This document shows, piece after piece, positions 42,878-50,900 of a DNA stretch of 64,000 nt. The notes below the pieces were generated by a model that worked only from the letters and a program-made list of their open reading frames with translations, was not told the origin of the DNA and ran no database searches. The number at the start of each line of letters is the position of its first letter. The first letter of the stretch is position 1. The DNA comes from JAJPHW01 sp963799065. GTDB lineage: Bacteria; Acidobacteriota; Terriglobia; Terriglobales; Acidobacteriaceae. The DNA is taken from assembly GCA_963799065.1 (NCBI GenBank), contig CAWCVJ010000003.1:372001-436000 (forward strand). The letters run 5' to 3'. The translations under genes and the position numbers were made by a program.

Positions 42878-44221
42878 ATGGCGTATCCGACGATTGCGGA
42901 AATCAGTAAGGAAGTTCGCCGACGCGCAGTCTCGCCGGTTGAGCTGACAGAGCAGTGCCTGGCGCGGATCGAGAAACTCAATCCGACGCTGAACGCTTTC
43001 GTTACTGTGACTGCGGACTCCGCGCTTGCCCAGGCTCGCACAGCCGAAGCGGAAATCGCTCGCGGCGATTGGCGCGGCCCCTTACATGGCATTCCCCTGG
43101 CCCTGAAAGACTTGATCGACACCGCAGCAGTACCCACAACCGCAGCCAGCGAACTCTATCGCGACCGCGTTCCCGCCTACGATGCCGAAGTCGTTTGCAG
43201 ACTGAAAGCGGTGGGGGCCGTGCTGCTAGGCAAACAAAATATGCACGAGTTTGCCTACGGCGGCAGCTCGATGATTAGCTGCTTCGGGCCGGTGCGCAAT
43301 CCCTTGAACTCCGCACACATCGCCGGCGGATCGTCGGGGGGCTCGGCCGCCGCAGTCGCCGCTGGCATGTGTTTCGCCGCGCTCGGCACCGACACCGGAG
43401 GCTCAATCCGCGAGCCCGCCGCGTTGTGCGGCATCGTCGGCCTGAAGCCCACCTACGGCTTAGTAAGCACCCAGGGCGTGCTTCCACTCGCCCCCTCCCT
43501 CGACCACGTTGGACCGCTGACTCGCACTGTCGAAGACGCCGCCATCGTCCTGCAAGCGATTTCCGATTGGCCAGGAGTGAATTTCGCAGAACCACTGTCG
43601 CCCCACCTGCGCCTGGGCTTCCCCCAAGGATTATTCCTCGAGCAACTCGACCCCGAGGTGCAAGCAAGTTTCCAGCAAGCCCGCCAGTTCTTGTCGTCCA
43701 AATTCAACGGCTCGCGCGAACTCCACCTCCCAGACCCCGGCGGCCGCGTTCTGCTCGCCGCCGAAGCCTGGGCGGTTCACGCAGAGAATATCTTCCTCAG
43801 TCCTAATCTTTATCAGCCAGAAACCCTGCGCCGTCTTCGCGGCGGAGAAGAACTCACGCCCCAGGAACTCGCAGCCGCTCGCGCGGAATTAGCGCAAGCC
43901 CGTCTCGACATAACGCGTCTCTTCGATGACGTGGATTTGCTGATCACGCCTACAACTCCGCAGCCCGCGCCCTCCATCGCAGATCTGGCGAATCATCCCC
44001 ATGACCTCCGTCCGCGAGAGATTCTGTTGCTGCGCAACACCAGACCCTTCAACGTCTGGGGACTGCCCGCCATCTCCGTCCCCTGCGGGTTCACAAAAGC
44101 AGGATTGCCAATCGGACTTCAAATCGCTGGCAACTTCGGCGCGGAAGGTTTGGCACTCCGACTCGCCCATTGGCTCGAAAAGAATTCGACGCGCAATCGA
44201 GACTCTCACGGAGAATCCTGA
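42878..44221 (+). CDS. Amidase signature-family enzyme
   Basis: 447 residues from ATG 42878, which fits the family start (MAYPTIAEISKEVRRRAVSP); upstream in-frame starts at 42830 and 42851 are less likely. The Ser-cisSer-Lys triad is visible: Lys in LALKDLIDT, the cis-Ser in GGSSGGSAAAVAAG and the nucleophile Ser in GTDTGGSIREPAALCGIVGL. These enzymes hydrolyse carboxamides; the GatA subunit of Glu-tRNA amidotransferase is a relative but no gatB/gatC is nearby, so a free amidase is favoured. AAAGG lies a few nt upstream. The next gene converges with a 5-nt gap. Confidence 0.9.
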   Translation: MAYPTIAEISKEVRRRAVSPVELTEQCLARIEKLNPTLNAFVTVTADSALAQARTAEAEIARGDWRGPLHGIPLALKDLIDTAAVPTTAASELYRDRVPAYDAEVVCRLKAVGAVLLGKQNMHEFAYGGSSMISCFGPVRNPLNSAHIAGGSSGGSAAAVAAGMCFAALGTDTGGSIREPAALCGIVGLKPTYGLVSTQGVLPLAPSLDHVGPLTRTVEDAAIVLQAISDWPGVNFAEPLSPHLRLGFPQGLFLEQLDPEVQASFQQARQFLSSKFNGSRELHLPDPGGRVLLAAEAWAVHAENIFLSPNLYQPETLRRLRGGEELTPQELAAARAELAQARLDITRLFDDVDLLITPTTPQPAPSIADLANHPHDLRPREILLLRNTRPFNVWGLPAISVPCGFTKAGLPIGLQIAGNFGAEGLALRLAHWLEKNSTRNRDSHGES

Positions 44222-44226
44222 CGCCC

Positions 44227-45468
44227 CTACTCGTAGCGCAAACTCTCCACCGGATCCAGCTTCGAAGCCCGAGTCGCAGGAACCGTCCCAAACAAAATCC
44301 CCACCAGCGACGAAACCACTATCGCCACGATCGCCGACAGTCCCGAGATCGGCAAACGATACTCCGTGAAAAATCGAACCGAATACGGAATCGCCAATCC
44401 AATCACCACCCCCACCACGCCCCCGCCCAGCGAGATAAACACCGCCTCCGACAGAAACTGAAAGCGAATCTCGCGATTGGTCGCGCCCATGGCTTTGCGG
44501 ATCCCAATCTCCCGGATACGCGCGCTCACCGTCGCCAGCATGATATTCATGATTCCGATGCCGCTCACCAGCAGCACGATCGCAGCCACCAATAACAAGA
44601 CCATCGTCAGCGCGTTGGCCGTCCGTTCCGCCACCGTAACCAACTCCGTAAGATTGCTCACGCTGTAAACCGACTCCGAGCGATGCCGCGATTGCAATAC
44701 CTTCCGAATCGCCTCAGTCACAATCGGAACGCTCGACGGGTCCGACGCCGAAAAATAAATCTGCTTCACCGACAGCGTGTCGCTGAAATAGCGGCTCACC
44801 GTATAAGGAATTACCATGGTGTTGTCGATCACTTCGGATTGCCCAAATGTGTTCACCCGCTCGCGAAACGTTCCAATGACCGTAAACGGCAATCCGCTAA
44901 GCTTGATCACCTTGCCAACCGCGTTCTGCGGCGAACCATAAAGCTGCTCCGCCATCTTCTGCGTGATCACGCCAACCTTGTTGCGGGCGCGCTCGTCCTG
45001 GTCGTCGAAAAACCGTCCGGAAAGCACCACCAGATTCCGCACAATCAAATACTGCGGATAAACGCCCAGCACTCGAATATCGCGCTCTTTGCCGTTCCCA
45101 ATCGGAATGCGATCGTCCAACGGCACTACCGGCGACGCAGCCATAATGCCCGGAACCTGTTGTAGCACCGCCTGCATATCGTCGATGGTCAGCAGATCGG
45201 GCGTCACATTACGCTGGTTCCCGCCTTCGTACTCCGCGTAAATCCAATTGGCCCCGATCGACTGAATCTGGTCTAGCACGTACTGCTTGCCCGTAAGTCC
45301 CACCGTCACCACCAGGATGAGCGAAGCGGTGCCGATCACCATCCCCAGCGCGGTCAGAGCGAAGCGAACCTTGTTGCTACAGAAGGTGTCGAACGCGAAC
45401 GCAGCAAGCTCGCTCAACACCAGCTTCCTGCGACCAACCTGTATCTCGGTGCTGAGCGCTGTAGACAT
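44227..45468 (-). CDS. FtsX/MacB-type ABC transporter permease
   Basis: 413 residues: an N-terminal TM helix (VRFALTALGMVIGTASLILV), a large MacB periplasmic core domain (about 70-280), and three C-terminal TM helices (about 285-315, 335-365 and 375-400) with IREIGIRKAMGATNREIRFQ, the EIGIRKA(MG) hallmark of the family. The last residues, ASKLDPVESLRYE, are typical. The ATPase partner is not adjacent; the permease may pair with a distant one. It begins 55 nt after a 18-bp tandem array on the same strand's upstream side. Confidence 0.9.
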   Translation of the reverse strand: MSTALSTEIQVGRRKLVLSELAAFAFDTFCSNKVRFALTALGMVIGTASLILVVTVGLTGKQYVLDQIQSIGANWIYAEYEGGNQRNVTPDLLTIDDMQAVLQQVPGIMAASPVVPLDDRIPIGNGKERDIRVLGVYPQYLIVRNLVVLSGRFFDDQDERARNKVGVITQKMAEQLYGSPQNAVGKVIKLSGLPFTVIGTFRERVNTFGQSEVIDNTMVIPYTVSRYFSDTLSVKQIYFSASDPSSVPIVTEAIRKVLQSRHRSESVYSVSNLTELVTVAERTANALTMVLLLVAAIVLLVSGIGIMNIMLATVSARIREIGIRKAMGATNREIRFQFLSEAVFISLGGGVVGVVIGLAIPYSVRFFTEYRLPISGLSAIVAIVVSSLVGILFGTVPATRASKLDPVESLRYE

Positions 45469-45522
45469 TGCTTATCTGATGCTATCGGGTGCGCCTAAGA
45501 GGCGCAATCTTGCTTGGGGTTC

Positions 45523-45716
45523 GGGATGGAAGCGATGGACGGGATGGAAGCGATGGACGGGATGGAAGCGATGGACGGGATGGAAGCGATGGACGGGATG
45601 GAAGCGATGGACGGGATGGAAGCGATGGACGGGATGGAAGCGATGGACGGGATGGAAGCGATGGACGGGATGGAAGCGATGGACGGGATGGAAGCGATGG
45701 ACGGGATGGAAGCGAT
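45523..45716. repeat. 18-bp tandem repeat array, 10.8 perfect copies
   Basis: Unit GGGATGGAAGCGATGGAC is repeated ten times plus 14 bp without a single mismatch. The length is a multiple of three, so several frames stay open (GMEAMD forward, SIPSIA reverse). It lies in the 399-bp gap between the DUF2911 gene and the permease gene, both on the minus strand. Identity of all copies suggests recent expansion by slippage. Confidence 0.98.
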
Positions 45717-45729
45717 CGGGCGAAGAATC

Positions 45730-45773
45730 GTTGGCAGCCGACCGACTGTCTCCCCAGCTGACCGGCTGCCAAC
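45730..45773. repeat. Inverted repeat next to the tandem array
   Basis: An 11-bp perfect stem (45730-45740 GTTGGCAGCCG with 45763-45773 CGGCTGCCAAC) and a 22-nt loop. It might be the transcription terminator of the DUF2911 gene on the minus strand, which ends at 45868. Weaker hairpin at 45490-45506 (TGCGCC/GGCGCA). Confidence 0.55.
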
Positions 45774-45867
45774 TCCTCGGAGTCGCAATTCGTAGCTGAG
45801 ACGCATGAGGCCGGAAAATGACTAACAGAAAAAAACGACAAGTTTTACAAGCGCGGCTCTCGACCGG

Positions 45868-46362
45868 CTACTTCTCCTGGAAATCCAGAAACGCCCCCAC
45901 CTTACCGTAATAAATTCGCAGGTTGCAGGTCTTCGGCGCGGTGTGCGCCAGCGATACCTGCACTTCCTTCTGCGACTCGCCCACTTCTCCCAACTCCATC
46001 GGAGCCCGCGCCAGGTCCTGCGTCGCATCGTAATTCTTGGGCGTACTCACATTCTTGTTGACGATCAACGTCCAGTCCTTCTTATTGGGCATTACATAAA
46101 GGATGTACGCCCCCACCGGCACGTTCACGTTATTGAACACCAGCGGAGTTTGCGTAAACAGCGTCATTGGCTCCCCGCCCGGCAGCCACACCTTTCCGTT
46201 CTTTGGATCTTCCTTCCCGGCGGTTGCGTACTGAATCGTAACTTCCATGCCGTCCGCGAAGTCACAGTATGTGCTCGGCGTGTCGGGCGCCGCCGCCGCT
46301 TGTTGCGCCCAGCCGGCGACGGACGACCCCAGAACTGTGATCGAAATCAGCAGCCAGCGCAT
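45868..46362 (-). CDS. DUF2911-family secreted protein
   Basis: 164 residues from ATG 46362, preceded by GGGGAGGG. Signal peptide (RWLLISITVLGSSVAGWAQQ). Domain features: VTIQYATAGKEDPKNGKVWL, VFNNVNVPVGAYILYVMPNK, DWTLIVNKNVSTPKNYDATQ and TAPKTCNLRIYYGKVGAFLD. Gly-x-Tyr and Trp-x-Val strand patterns match DUF2911, periplasmic proteins of unknown role with a lipocalin-like look. Monocistronic on the minus strand. Confidence 0.8.
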   Translation of the reverse strand: MRWLLISITVLGSSVAGWAQQAAAAPDTPSTYCDFADGMEVTIQYATAGKEDPKNGKVWLPGGEPMTLFTQTPLVFNNVNVPVGAYILYVMPNKKDWTLIVNKNVSTPKNYDATQDLARAPMELGEVGESQKEVQVSLAHTAPKTCNLRIYYGKVGAFLDFQEK

Positions 46363-46401
46363 GACAATACCCTCCCCGTGTGTAGTCGTGCCAGCCGCGT
46401 T

Positions 46402-46461
46402 GGCCGCAGCCGGAACGCGCAATTGTAAATCATTCCCCGAGGCATACGGTAGGCTGCGGCC
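46402..46461. repeat. Widely spaced inverted repeat upstream of the DUF2911 gene
   Basis: GGCCGCAGCC (46402-46411) and GGCTGCGGCC (46452-46461) are exact inverted copies, 40 bp apart, between the divergent DUF2911 and AraC-family genes. A second pair (46572-46580 / 46623-46631) lies nearby. Both sit in the 330-bp gap between these genes, where I see no other feature; they could be operator sites. Confidence 0.45.
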
Positions 46462-46692
46462 TCCTCATTTTGCTCAGGTCTTTCCCTGGATGCGTTCCCA
46501 GTGGAAAACAAGTGAGCACTTTTATACAGTCTTCGCGAGCCCTGCGGCGATAGATTTTGTGCAACGATGCAACGGGGCCGCTTCGCCTGGGTGCCTTCCA
46601 ATTCCCCGGAAGATTGCCGCGCCGGCCCCGTACTCAAATCTGCGTTTCGGCGTCGTGAAAACCTAATCGGCTCTGCGCGTTAGCTTTCTCTC

Positions 46693-47541
46693 ATGACGGC
46701 CCTGCCTTCGGTAGAATCCGAAGTAGACATGTACGCGCGACACACACCCGCTCCTCCACTCTCTGCCTTTGTCGAGTGTTTCTGGTACTGGGAGGGCTCC
46801 GGCGACACGGCCGCCCGCGAACGCCTCCTCCCCACCGGCCAGGGCTGCATCATCGTCAATTTGCGCAACGATGCAATGCGCCTCTATTCCGCCCACGACT
46901 TACACTCCTACCAGAGTTATGGCTCGGCCTTCTGGGCAGGCGCCCTCTCCACGCCCAACATCATCGACAATCACCAGAAAGATCGCGTCTTCGGCATTCA
47001 GTTTCGCTCCGGCGGCGCTTTCCCATTCGTAAAAATGCCCGTCGACGAGCTGGCGAATTGTGCGCTTCCTCTGCATTCCCTCTGGGGCCACTCCGCAGCG
47101 GAATTGCGCGAACAACTGCTGGCGGCTCCGAGTCCGGACGCAATGTTCCGCGCCGCTCAGAATGCGCTCCTGGGCCAAAGTGTCCGCTCCCTCGGTTTGC
47201 ACGCGGCCGTGGCATGGGCACTCCAATGCTTTCAGCGTCCCGAACGAATCGGCTCACTCGCGGACTTCAGCCAACGCCTCGGCCTAAGTCAGCGCCGCTT
47301 CATCGAACTATTTCGTACCCAGGTAGGGCTCACCCCGAAGGCGTATTGCCGGGTGCGACGCTTCCATAATTTGCTCCGCGTGGTGCATCCCTTGTCGGAA
47401 GTGGATTGGTCCCAGGTGGCGCTGGATAGCGGCTATCACGACCAAGCGCACTTCATTCACGAGTTCCGCGAGTTCTCGGGATTTTCACCCTCCCAATACT
47501 GGCAGCGGCGCATCGAGCACTTGAATCACGTGCCGATCTAA
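46693..47541 (+). CDS. AraC-family transcriptional regulator
   Basis: 282 residues. An N-terminal cupin-like sensor domain (GYDFxx-type pattern: PLSAFVECFWYWEGSGDTAA, ERLLPTGQGCIIVNLRNDAM) is followed by two helix-turn-helix motifs from about residue 180 (IGSLADFSQRLGLSQRRFIE, LFRTQVGLTPKAYCRVRRFH, and SQVALDSGYHDQAHFIHEFR with GFSPSQYWQRR). ATG 46693, or ATG 46729 as a shorter start. It likely regulates a neighbour: the VOC protein at 47630 is a candidate, or the divergent DUF2911 gene. Confidence 0.9.
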   Translation: MTALPSVESEVDMYARHTPAPPLSAFVECFWYWEGSGDTAARERLLPTGQGCIIVNLRNDAMRLYSAHDLHSYQSYGSAFWAGALSTPNIIDNHQKDRVFGIQFRSGGAFPFVKMPVDELANCALPLHSLWGHSAAELREQLLAAPSPDAMFRAAQNALLGQSVRSLGLHAAVAWALQCFQRPERIGSLADFSQRLGLSQRRFIELFRTQVGLTPKAYCRVRRFHNLLRVVHPLSEVDWSQVALDSGYHDQAHFIHEFREFSGFSPSQYWQRRIEHLNHVPI

Positions 47542-47629
47542 GTTTTGAAACTCGTACCCGGAGAGCAGGTCAAATTTTTACAAGACGCCGCCCGCGTAAC
47601 CGGCGCATGGTAAGAGACAGGAGGGAATT

Positions 47630-48067
47630 ATGACCAAAGCAATTCCAGACGGAACTCACAGTGTGCAGGTCTACCTGATCGTCGCCGGTGCGGAGCAGGC
47701 ACTCGCGTTTTATGCCAAGGCACTGGGCGCGAAGCAGCGCTTATGCATGAAGCGCGGCGATGGCACAGTGGCTCATGCCGAGATCGAGATCGGCGACTCC
47801 TGCGTAATGCTGGCCGACGAGAGTTCGGAAATGAAGGCCTGGAGTCCCAAGCATTATGGAGGCTCGCCCGTAACCCTGGTCGTCAACGTAGAAGATTGCG
47901 ATGCGTTGTATAAGCAAGCCATGGCGGCGGGCGCAGCCAGCGTTCGCGAACCCGCCGACCAGCCCTACGGCGACCGCATGGCCGGCGTCAAAGACCCCTT
48001 CGGCTACACCTGGTACTTCTCAACCCACATCAAAGATATGTCGAAGGAAGAGTTGGAGAAGCTGTAG
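47630..48067 (+). CDS. VOC-family (glyoxalase/PhnB-like) protein
   Basis: 145 residues. PhnB/VOC pattern: VQVYLIVAGAEQALAFYAKA, VAHAEIEIGDSCVMLADESS, and DPFGYTWYFSTHIKDMSKEE. AGGAGG before ATG 47630 is a strong ribosome binding site. Metal-binding residues (His/Glu) are only partly recognisable, so it may be catalytic or a binding protein. Close after an AraC-type regulator, which could control it. Confidence 0.88.
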   Translation: MTKAIPDGTHSVQVYLIVAGAEQALAFYAKALGAKQRLCMKRGDGTVAHAEIEIGDSCVMLADESSEMKAWSPKHYGGSPVTLVVNVEDCDALYKQAMAAGAASVREPADQPYGDRMAGVKDPFGYTWYFSTHIKDMSKEELEKL

Positions 48068-48070
48068 GGT

Positions 48071-48101
48071 ATTGACTAGTCAGATGACTAGTCAATATGA
48101 T
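48071..48101 (+). promoter_or_regulatory. Promoter-operator of the toxin-antitoxin pair
   Basis: ATTGACTAGTCA / TGACTAGTCAAT is a perfect 12-bp inverted repeat (48071-48082, 48085-48096) with a 2-nt spacer. It embeds TTGACT (48072-48077), and TATGAT (48096-48101) 18 nt later, so repressor binding would block RNA polymerase. This is the expected layout for autoregulation by a Phd-type antitoxin. Confidence 0.7.
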
Positions 48102-48119
48102 GCCTGCAGGAGGTCATCC

Positions 48120-48377
48120 GTGGCTTCATGGCAGGTCCAGGACGCGAAAGCGCGATTCAGCGAATTGCTGGACGCAACCGTTAAAGAAGGTCCGCAGACT
48201 GTGACGCGGCGCGGCGTCGAAGCGGCTGTGCTCGTCCCCATCCAGGAGTGGAAGCGTTTGCAGCGGGCCGCGCGTCCCGGATTGAAATCATTATTGCTCG
48301 CGCCGGAAAACCGCTTCGCCATGGCGATGCCACAACGGGGAAAGCGGCGGCGACGACCTTTGCCGGAACTTGAGTAA
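48120..48377 (+). CDS. Phd/YefM-type antitoxin
   Basis: 85 residues. N-terminal DNA-binding/dimerisation part ASWQVQDAKARFSELLDATV, then VTRRGVEAAVLVPIQEWKRL, as in Phd/YefM antitoxins; the C-terminal basic region (PQRGKRRRRPLPELE) would wrap the toxin. GTG 48120 is chosen because AGGAGG (48108-48113) ends 6 nt before it. Its stop overlaps the toxin start by 8 nt. A strong palindrome in the promoter supports autoregulation. Confidence 0.88.
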   Translation: MASWQVQDAKARFSELLDATVKEGPQTVTRRGVEAAVLVPIQEWKRLQRAARPGLKSLLLAPENRFAMAMPQRGKRRRRPLPELE

Positions 48378-48781
48378 CAAGTTTCTGCTGGATACGAACG
48401 TCATTTCCGAGTTGCGGAAGCCGCGTCCGCACGGCGCAGTCGTCGCTTGGGTCAATGTTCAAGCGGAAGAAAATCTGTTTCTATCTGCGGTCACGATCGG
48501 CGAGTTGCAAGCGGGCGTTACACTCACGCGACGGCAAGACGCTTCCAAGGCAGATCGGATTGAGGCATGGATCGATCAATTGGCAAACTCGCATCAGGTG
48601 CTCCCCATAGACGCGGCCTGCTTTCGCGAGTGGGGCCGCATCATCCAGAGCCACTCCGACCACCTTTTTGGAAGATGCCATGATTGCCGCCACGGCTCGG
48701 ATTCACAACCTGATTGTAGCCACAAGGAATGAGCGAGATTTTGCCCGGCTGGGAGTGAAGATGGTGAATCCGTTCAAGTGA
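48370..48781 (+). pseudogene. PIN-domain toxin (VapC/FitB type), frameshifted
   Basis: Start TTG 48370. The first part is normal: FLLDTNVISELRKPRP (catalytic Asp), TIGELQAGVT (catalytic Glu) and INxL-type helix IDAACFREWGRIIQSHSDHL. At the T5 run 48665-48669 the frame is lost: this frame ends after 22 non-family residues at 48732. Another frame continues with EDAMIAATARIHNLIVATRN and ERDFARLGVKMVNPFK to the stop at 48779-48781. One extra T explains both parts. The lost end includes the Asp of EDAMIAATA and of ERDF, needed for metal binding, so the toxin should be inactive unless the T is a sequencing error or slippage occurs. Confidence 0.8.
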
Positions 48782-48869
48782 GAGGGCATTCGGTCGGTGA
48801 TATTCTTTACTGGCTGTGGAGCGGGCACGTTAGCTGGCATTCCGTTCCACTTCTTGCTCACCGCATTTC

Positions 48870-49886
48870 ATGCGAATTAAGCGCGCTTTACCCGTTGTGC
48901 TTGGGCTGGTCGTGGTGGCGGCGCTCGTCACGCTGGCGGTGCAGTTGCGCAAACACGCCCCGCCAGAACCCGCTCGCCTCCTGCCCGCCGCCGACGGCTT
49001 CGCCTACCTCGACCTGGCCTGGGTCCGGCGAGCCAACGTAGCCGGACAGCTTCCACAAACCTCCCACGACCCCGACTATCAGAAATTCATCGACCAAACC
49101 GGTTTCCAGTTTGAACGCGACCTAAACGAAGTCGCAATCGCCATTCACTTTCCGCCATCGTCAAGCGTGCCTGCGAGTGCCGCGAGAGACGCCATCGCCG
49201 ATGCCACCCGCTTTTCAGAAGTCTTCGTCGGACGCATCGACGGAAAAAAGCTGCGCGACTATCTCCACGGACTCTCTTCGTCCGTCGAAACCTACAACGG
49301 CGTTGATATCTATTCCATTCCGCTCGAAGGACGCACCGTCCGCGCCGCGATTCTAGCCGTGGACACGGTCGCGGTGACCAATCATTCCGATCCTCTCGTG
49401 ATCCGCGCCATGATCGATCGTTCGCACAAACTCGCCTCCCCGTTTGGCGGCCCCGCGTTGTTGCGGCGGTATTACCGGCGAGTGCCGCTGGCTAGTCTGG
49501 CCTGGGCTATCGTGCGCGCCGATCCTACCAGCACAATGGGGACGACGTCTCCCATCAACTGGGGATTCCTGTTTTCAAAGCCCGCCGTAGTGGTGGCCTC
49601 CGCGCGCTACCTGGGCAATGTGCATCTCCGGGCGGAAGCCTTCACGGGCGGCCCTGATGAGGCCCAGGCCGCGACCGAACGCGTGCAAGCCTTCATGGGA
49701 ATTTTTCATGCCGCCGAAATTTCATCTGGAACGTCCGGCGGCGGCGATCCCGATATGCAGAAGCTTTTCGACAGCGTCCAGATTCAGCAGTCTCATGAAC
49801 GGTCCGTAATGACCGCCACGGTGCCGATAGAATTGCTACGAAAACTCTTTGCCCAGTCGCCGTTAGGCGAAGCCGGGAATCGCTGA
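48870..49886 (+). CDS. Membrane-anchored conserved hypothetical protein
   Basis: 338 residues. N-terminal anchor (ALPVVLGLVVVAALVTLAVQ), then a large extracytoplasmic part with PAADGFAYLDLAWVRRANVA, FIDQTGFQFERDLNEVAIAI, IDGKKLRDYLHGLSSSVETY and YRRVPLASLAWAIVRAD. I know similar proteins from Acidobacteria but no function. No catalytic motif is visible. ATG 48870 has a weak ribosome binding site. Following 277 bp hold a palindromic repeat. Confidence 0.7.
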   Translation: MRIKRALPVVLGLVVVAALVTLAVQLRKHAPPEPARLLPAADGFAYLDLAWVRRANVAGQLPQTSHDPDYQKFIDQTGFQFERDLNEVAIAIHFPPSSSVPASAARDAIADATRFSEVFVGRIDGKKLRDYLHGLSSSVETYNGVDIYSIPLEGRTVRAAILAVDTVAVTNHSDPLVIRAMIDRSHKLASPFGGPALLRRYYRRVPLASLAWAIVRADPTSTMGTTSPINWGFLFSKPAVVVASARYLGNVHLRAEAFTGGPDEAQAATERVQAFMGIFHAAEISSGTSGGGDPDMQKLFDSVQIQQSHERSVMTATVPIELLRKLFAQSPLGEAGNR

Positions 49887-50024
49887 CCCATTCCAACTCT
49901 TTGACCCTCAGTGATGCCTCGTGCCCTCTGTGTTCAAGCTCTTTGATTTGTCAGAAAAGCCTCCGGCAAGCATTACAAAAGTCGTTGCTTGGTTCGCCCC
50001 GCACCCCTCTGTCACAAACGTCGG

Positions 50025-50077
50025 AAGCGTGGGCCTTCAGGCCCACGCTTCGCACGCAGGCCGACGGGCTTTAGCCC
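50025..50077 (+). repeat. Compound palindromic (REP-like) repeat
   Basis: An 11-bp perfect stem AAGCGTGGGCC/GGCCCACGCTT (50025-50035, 50040-50050) with loop TTCA, then a smaller GGGCT/AGCCC hairpin (50066-50077). It lies between the hypothetical gene ending at 49886 and ccdA, where no gene is seen. The form is typical of small repeated intergenic elements in Acidobacteria (from memory). Confidence 0.65.
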
Positions 50078-50164
50078 TGTGGGTCGCTCGACGACTCTGC
50101 GTTGCTTCAACTCTGTAACCATCTCCCCGCCCGCACATCTCTATTGCAGGTAGAATAATTCTGC

Positions 50165-50887
50165 ATGACGAACCTTCCCTTACCGCTGGCCGCCTTCGTG
50201 GCCGGGCTGATTTCATTTCTGTCCCCGTGCGTCTTGCCCTTGGTGCCCGGCTATGTCTCCTTAATCTCCGGAGTCGGCGTCGAGGAACTCAAAGCGCAGC
50301 GCGGCGGATTGCTGGGCAAGGTCATGATCAACTCCATCGCTTTCATTCTGGGCTTCAGCGTCGTATTCATCGCGCTGGGGGCGCTCTCGACCGAAGTGGG
50401 TCAACTCCTGGCTCGTTACAAGACAGTGTTGTCGGAAATCGCAGGCGTCGTCATCATTATCTTTGGCCTCCATCTCACCGGCATCTTCAAGATCAAAGCT
50501 CTTTACACCGACGCCCGATTGCACAGCGTGAAAGGCGGCAGCACCGCCGGTGGCGCGTTCATTATCGGTTTCGCTTTCGCCTTCGGCTGGACCCCCTGCG
50601 TGGGGCCGATTCTGGCGGTGATATTGGGATTTGCCGCCGAGCAGGATTCGGTGACAAAGGGTATTTTCCTGCTCGCCATTTATTCCATGGGTCTGGCCGT
50701 GCCGTTCCTGCTCACGTCGTTGATGATCGAGCGCTTCCTAAAATTCTATAGCCGCTTCCGCTCCCACATGCATGCGGTGGAAGTGGCCAGCGGCGGCCTG
50801 TTGATCGCACTCGGTATTTTGTTGGTCCTGGGAAAATTTACCCTTATTGCAAACTATCTTTCGGGATTAAATCGCTTCGTCTTATAG
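50165..50887 (+). CDS. ccdA: CcdA-type thiol-disulfide transmembrane protein
   Basis: 240 residues, six TM helices. The two redox cysteines lie in LSPCVLPLVPGY and GWTPCVGPIL. CcdA moves electrons from cytosolic thioredoxin across the membrane, for cytochrome c maturation. ATG 50165. It is the first gene of a three-gene operon with a TlpA-like redoxin (50901) and a DsbD N-domain protein (51480), together the parts of DsbD. The many cytochromes c of this window are plausible clients. Confidence 0.95.
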   Translation: MTNLPLPLAAFVAGLISFLSPCVLPLVPGYVSLISGVGVEELKAQRGGLLGKVMINSIAFILGFSVVFIALGALSTEVGQLLARYKTVLSEIAGVVIIIFGLHLTGIFKIKALYTDARLHSVKGGSTAGGAFIIGFAFAFGWTPCVGPILAVILGFAAEQDSVTKGIFLLAIYSMGLAVPFLLTSLMIERFLKFYSRFRSHMHAVEVASGGLLIALGILLVLGKFTLIANYLSGLNRFVL

Positions 50888-50900
50888 CGGGGAGTGGATT

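Noticed and set aside
45523..45716. Tandem array as a CRISPR
   Set aside because: No unique spacers between units; no cas genes in the window.
45287..45841. Several overlapping frames through the 18-bp tandem array
   Set aside because: They are open only because the unit length is a multiple of three; no ribosome site or family pattern outside the repeat.
48665..48669. T5 run as a programmed frameshift site in the PIN gene
   Set aside because: No downstream stem-loop or typical slippery heptamer; a simple indel explains the data better, though slippage cannot be excluded.
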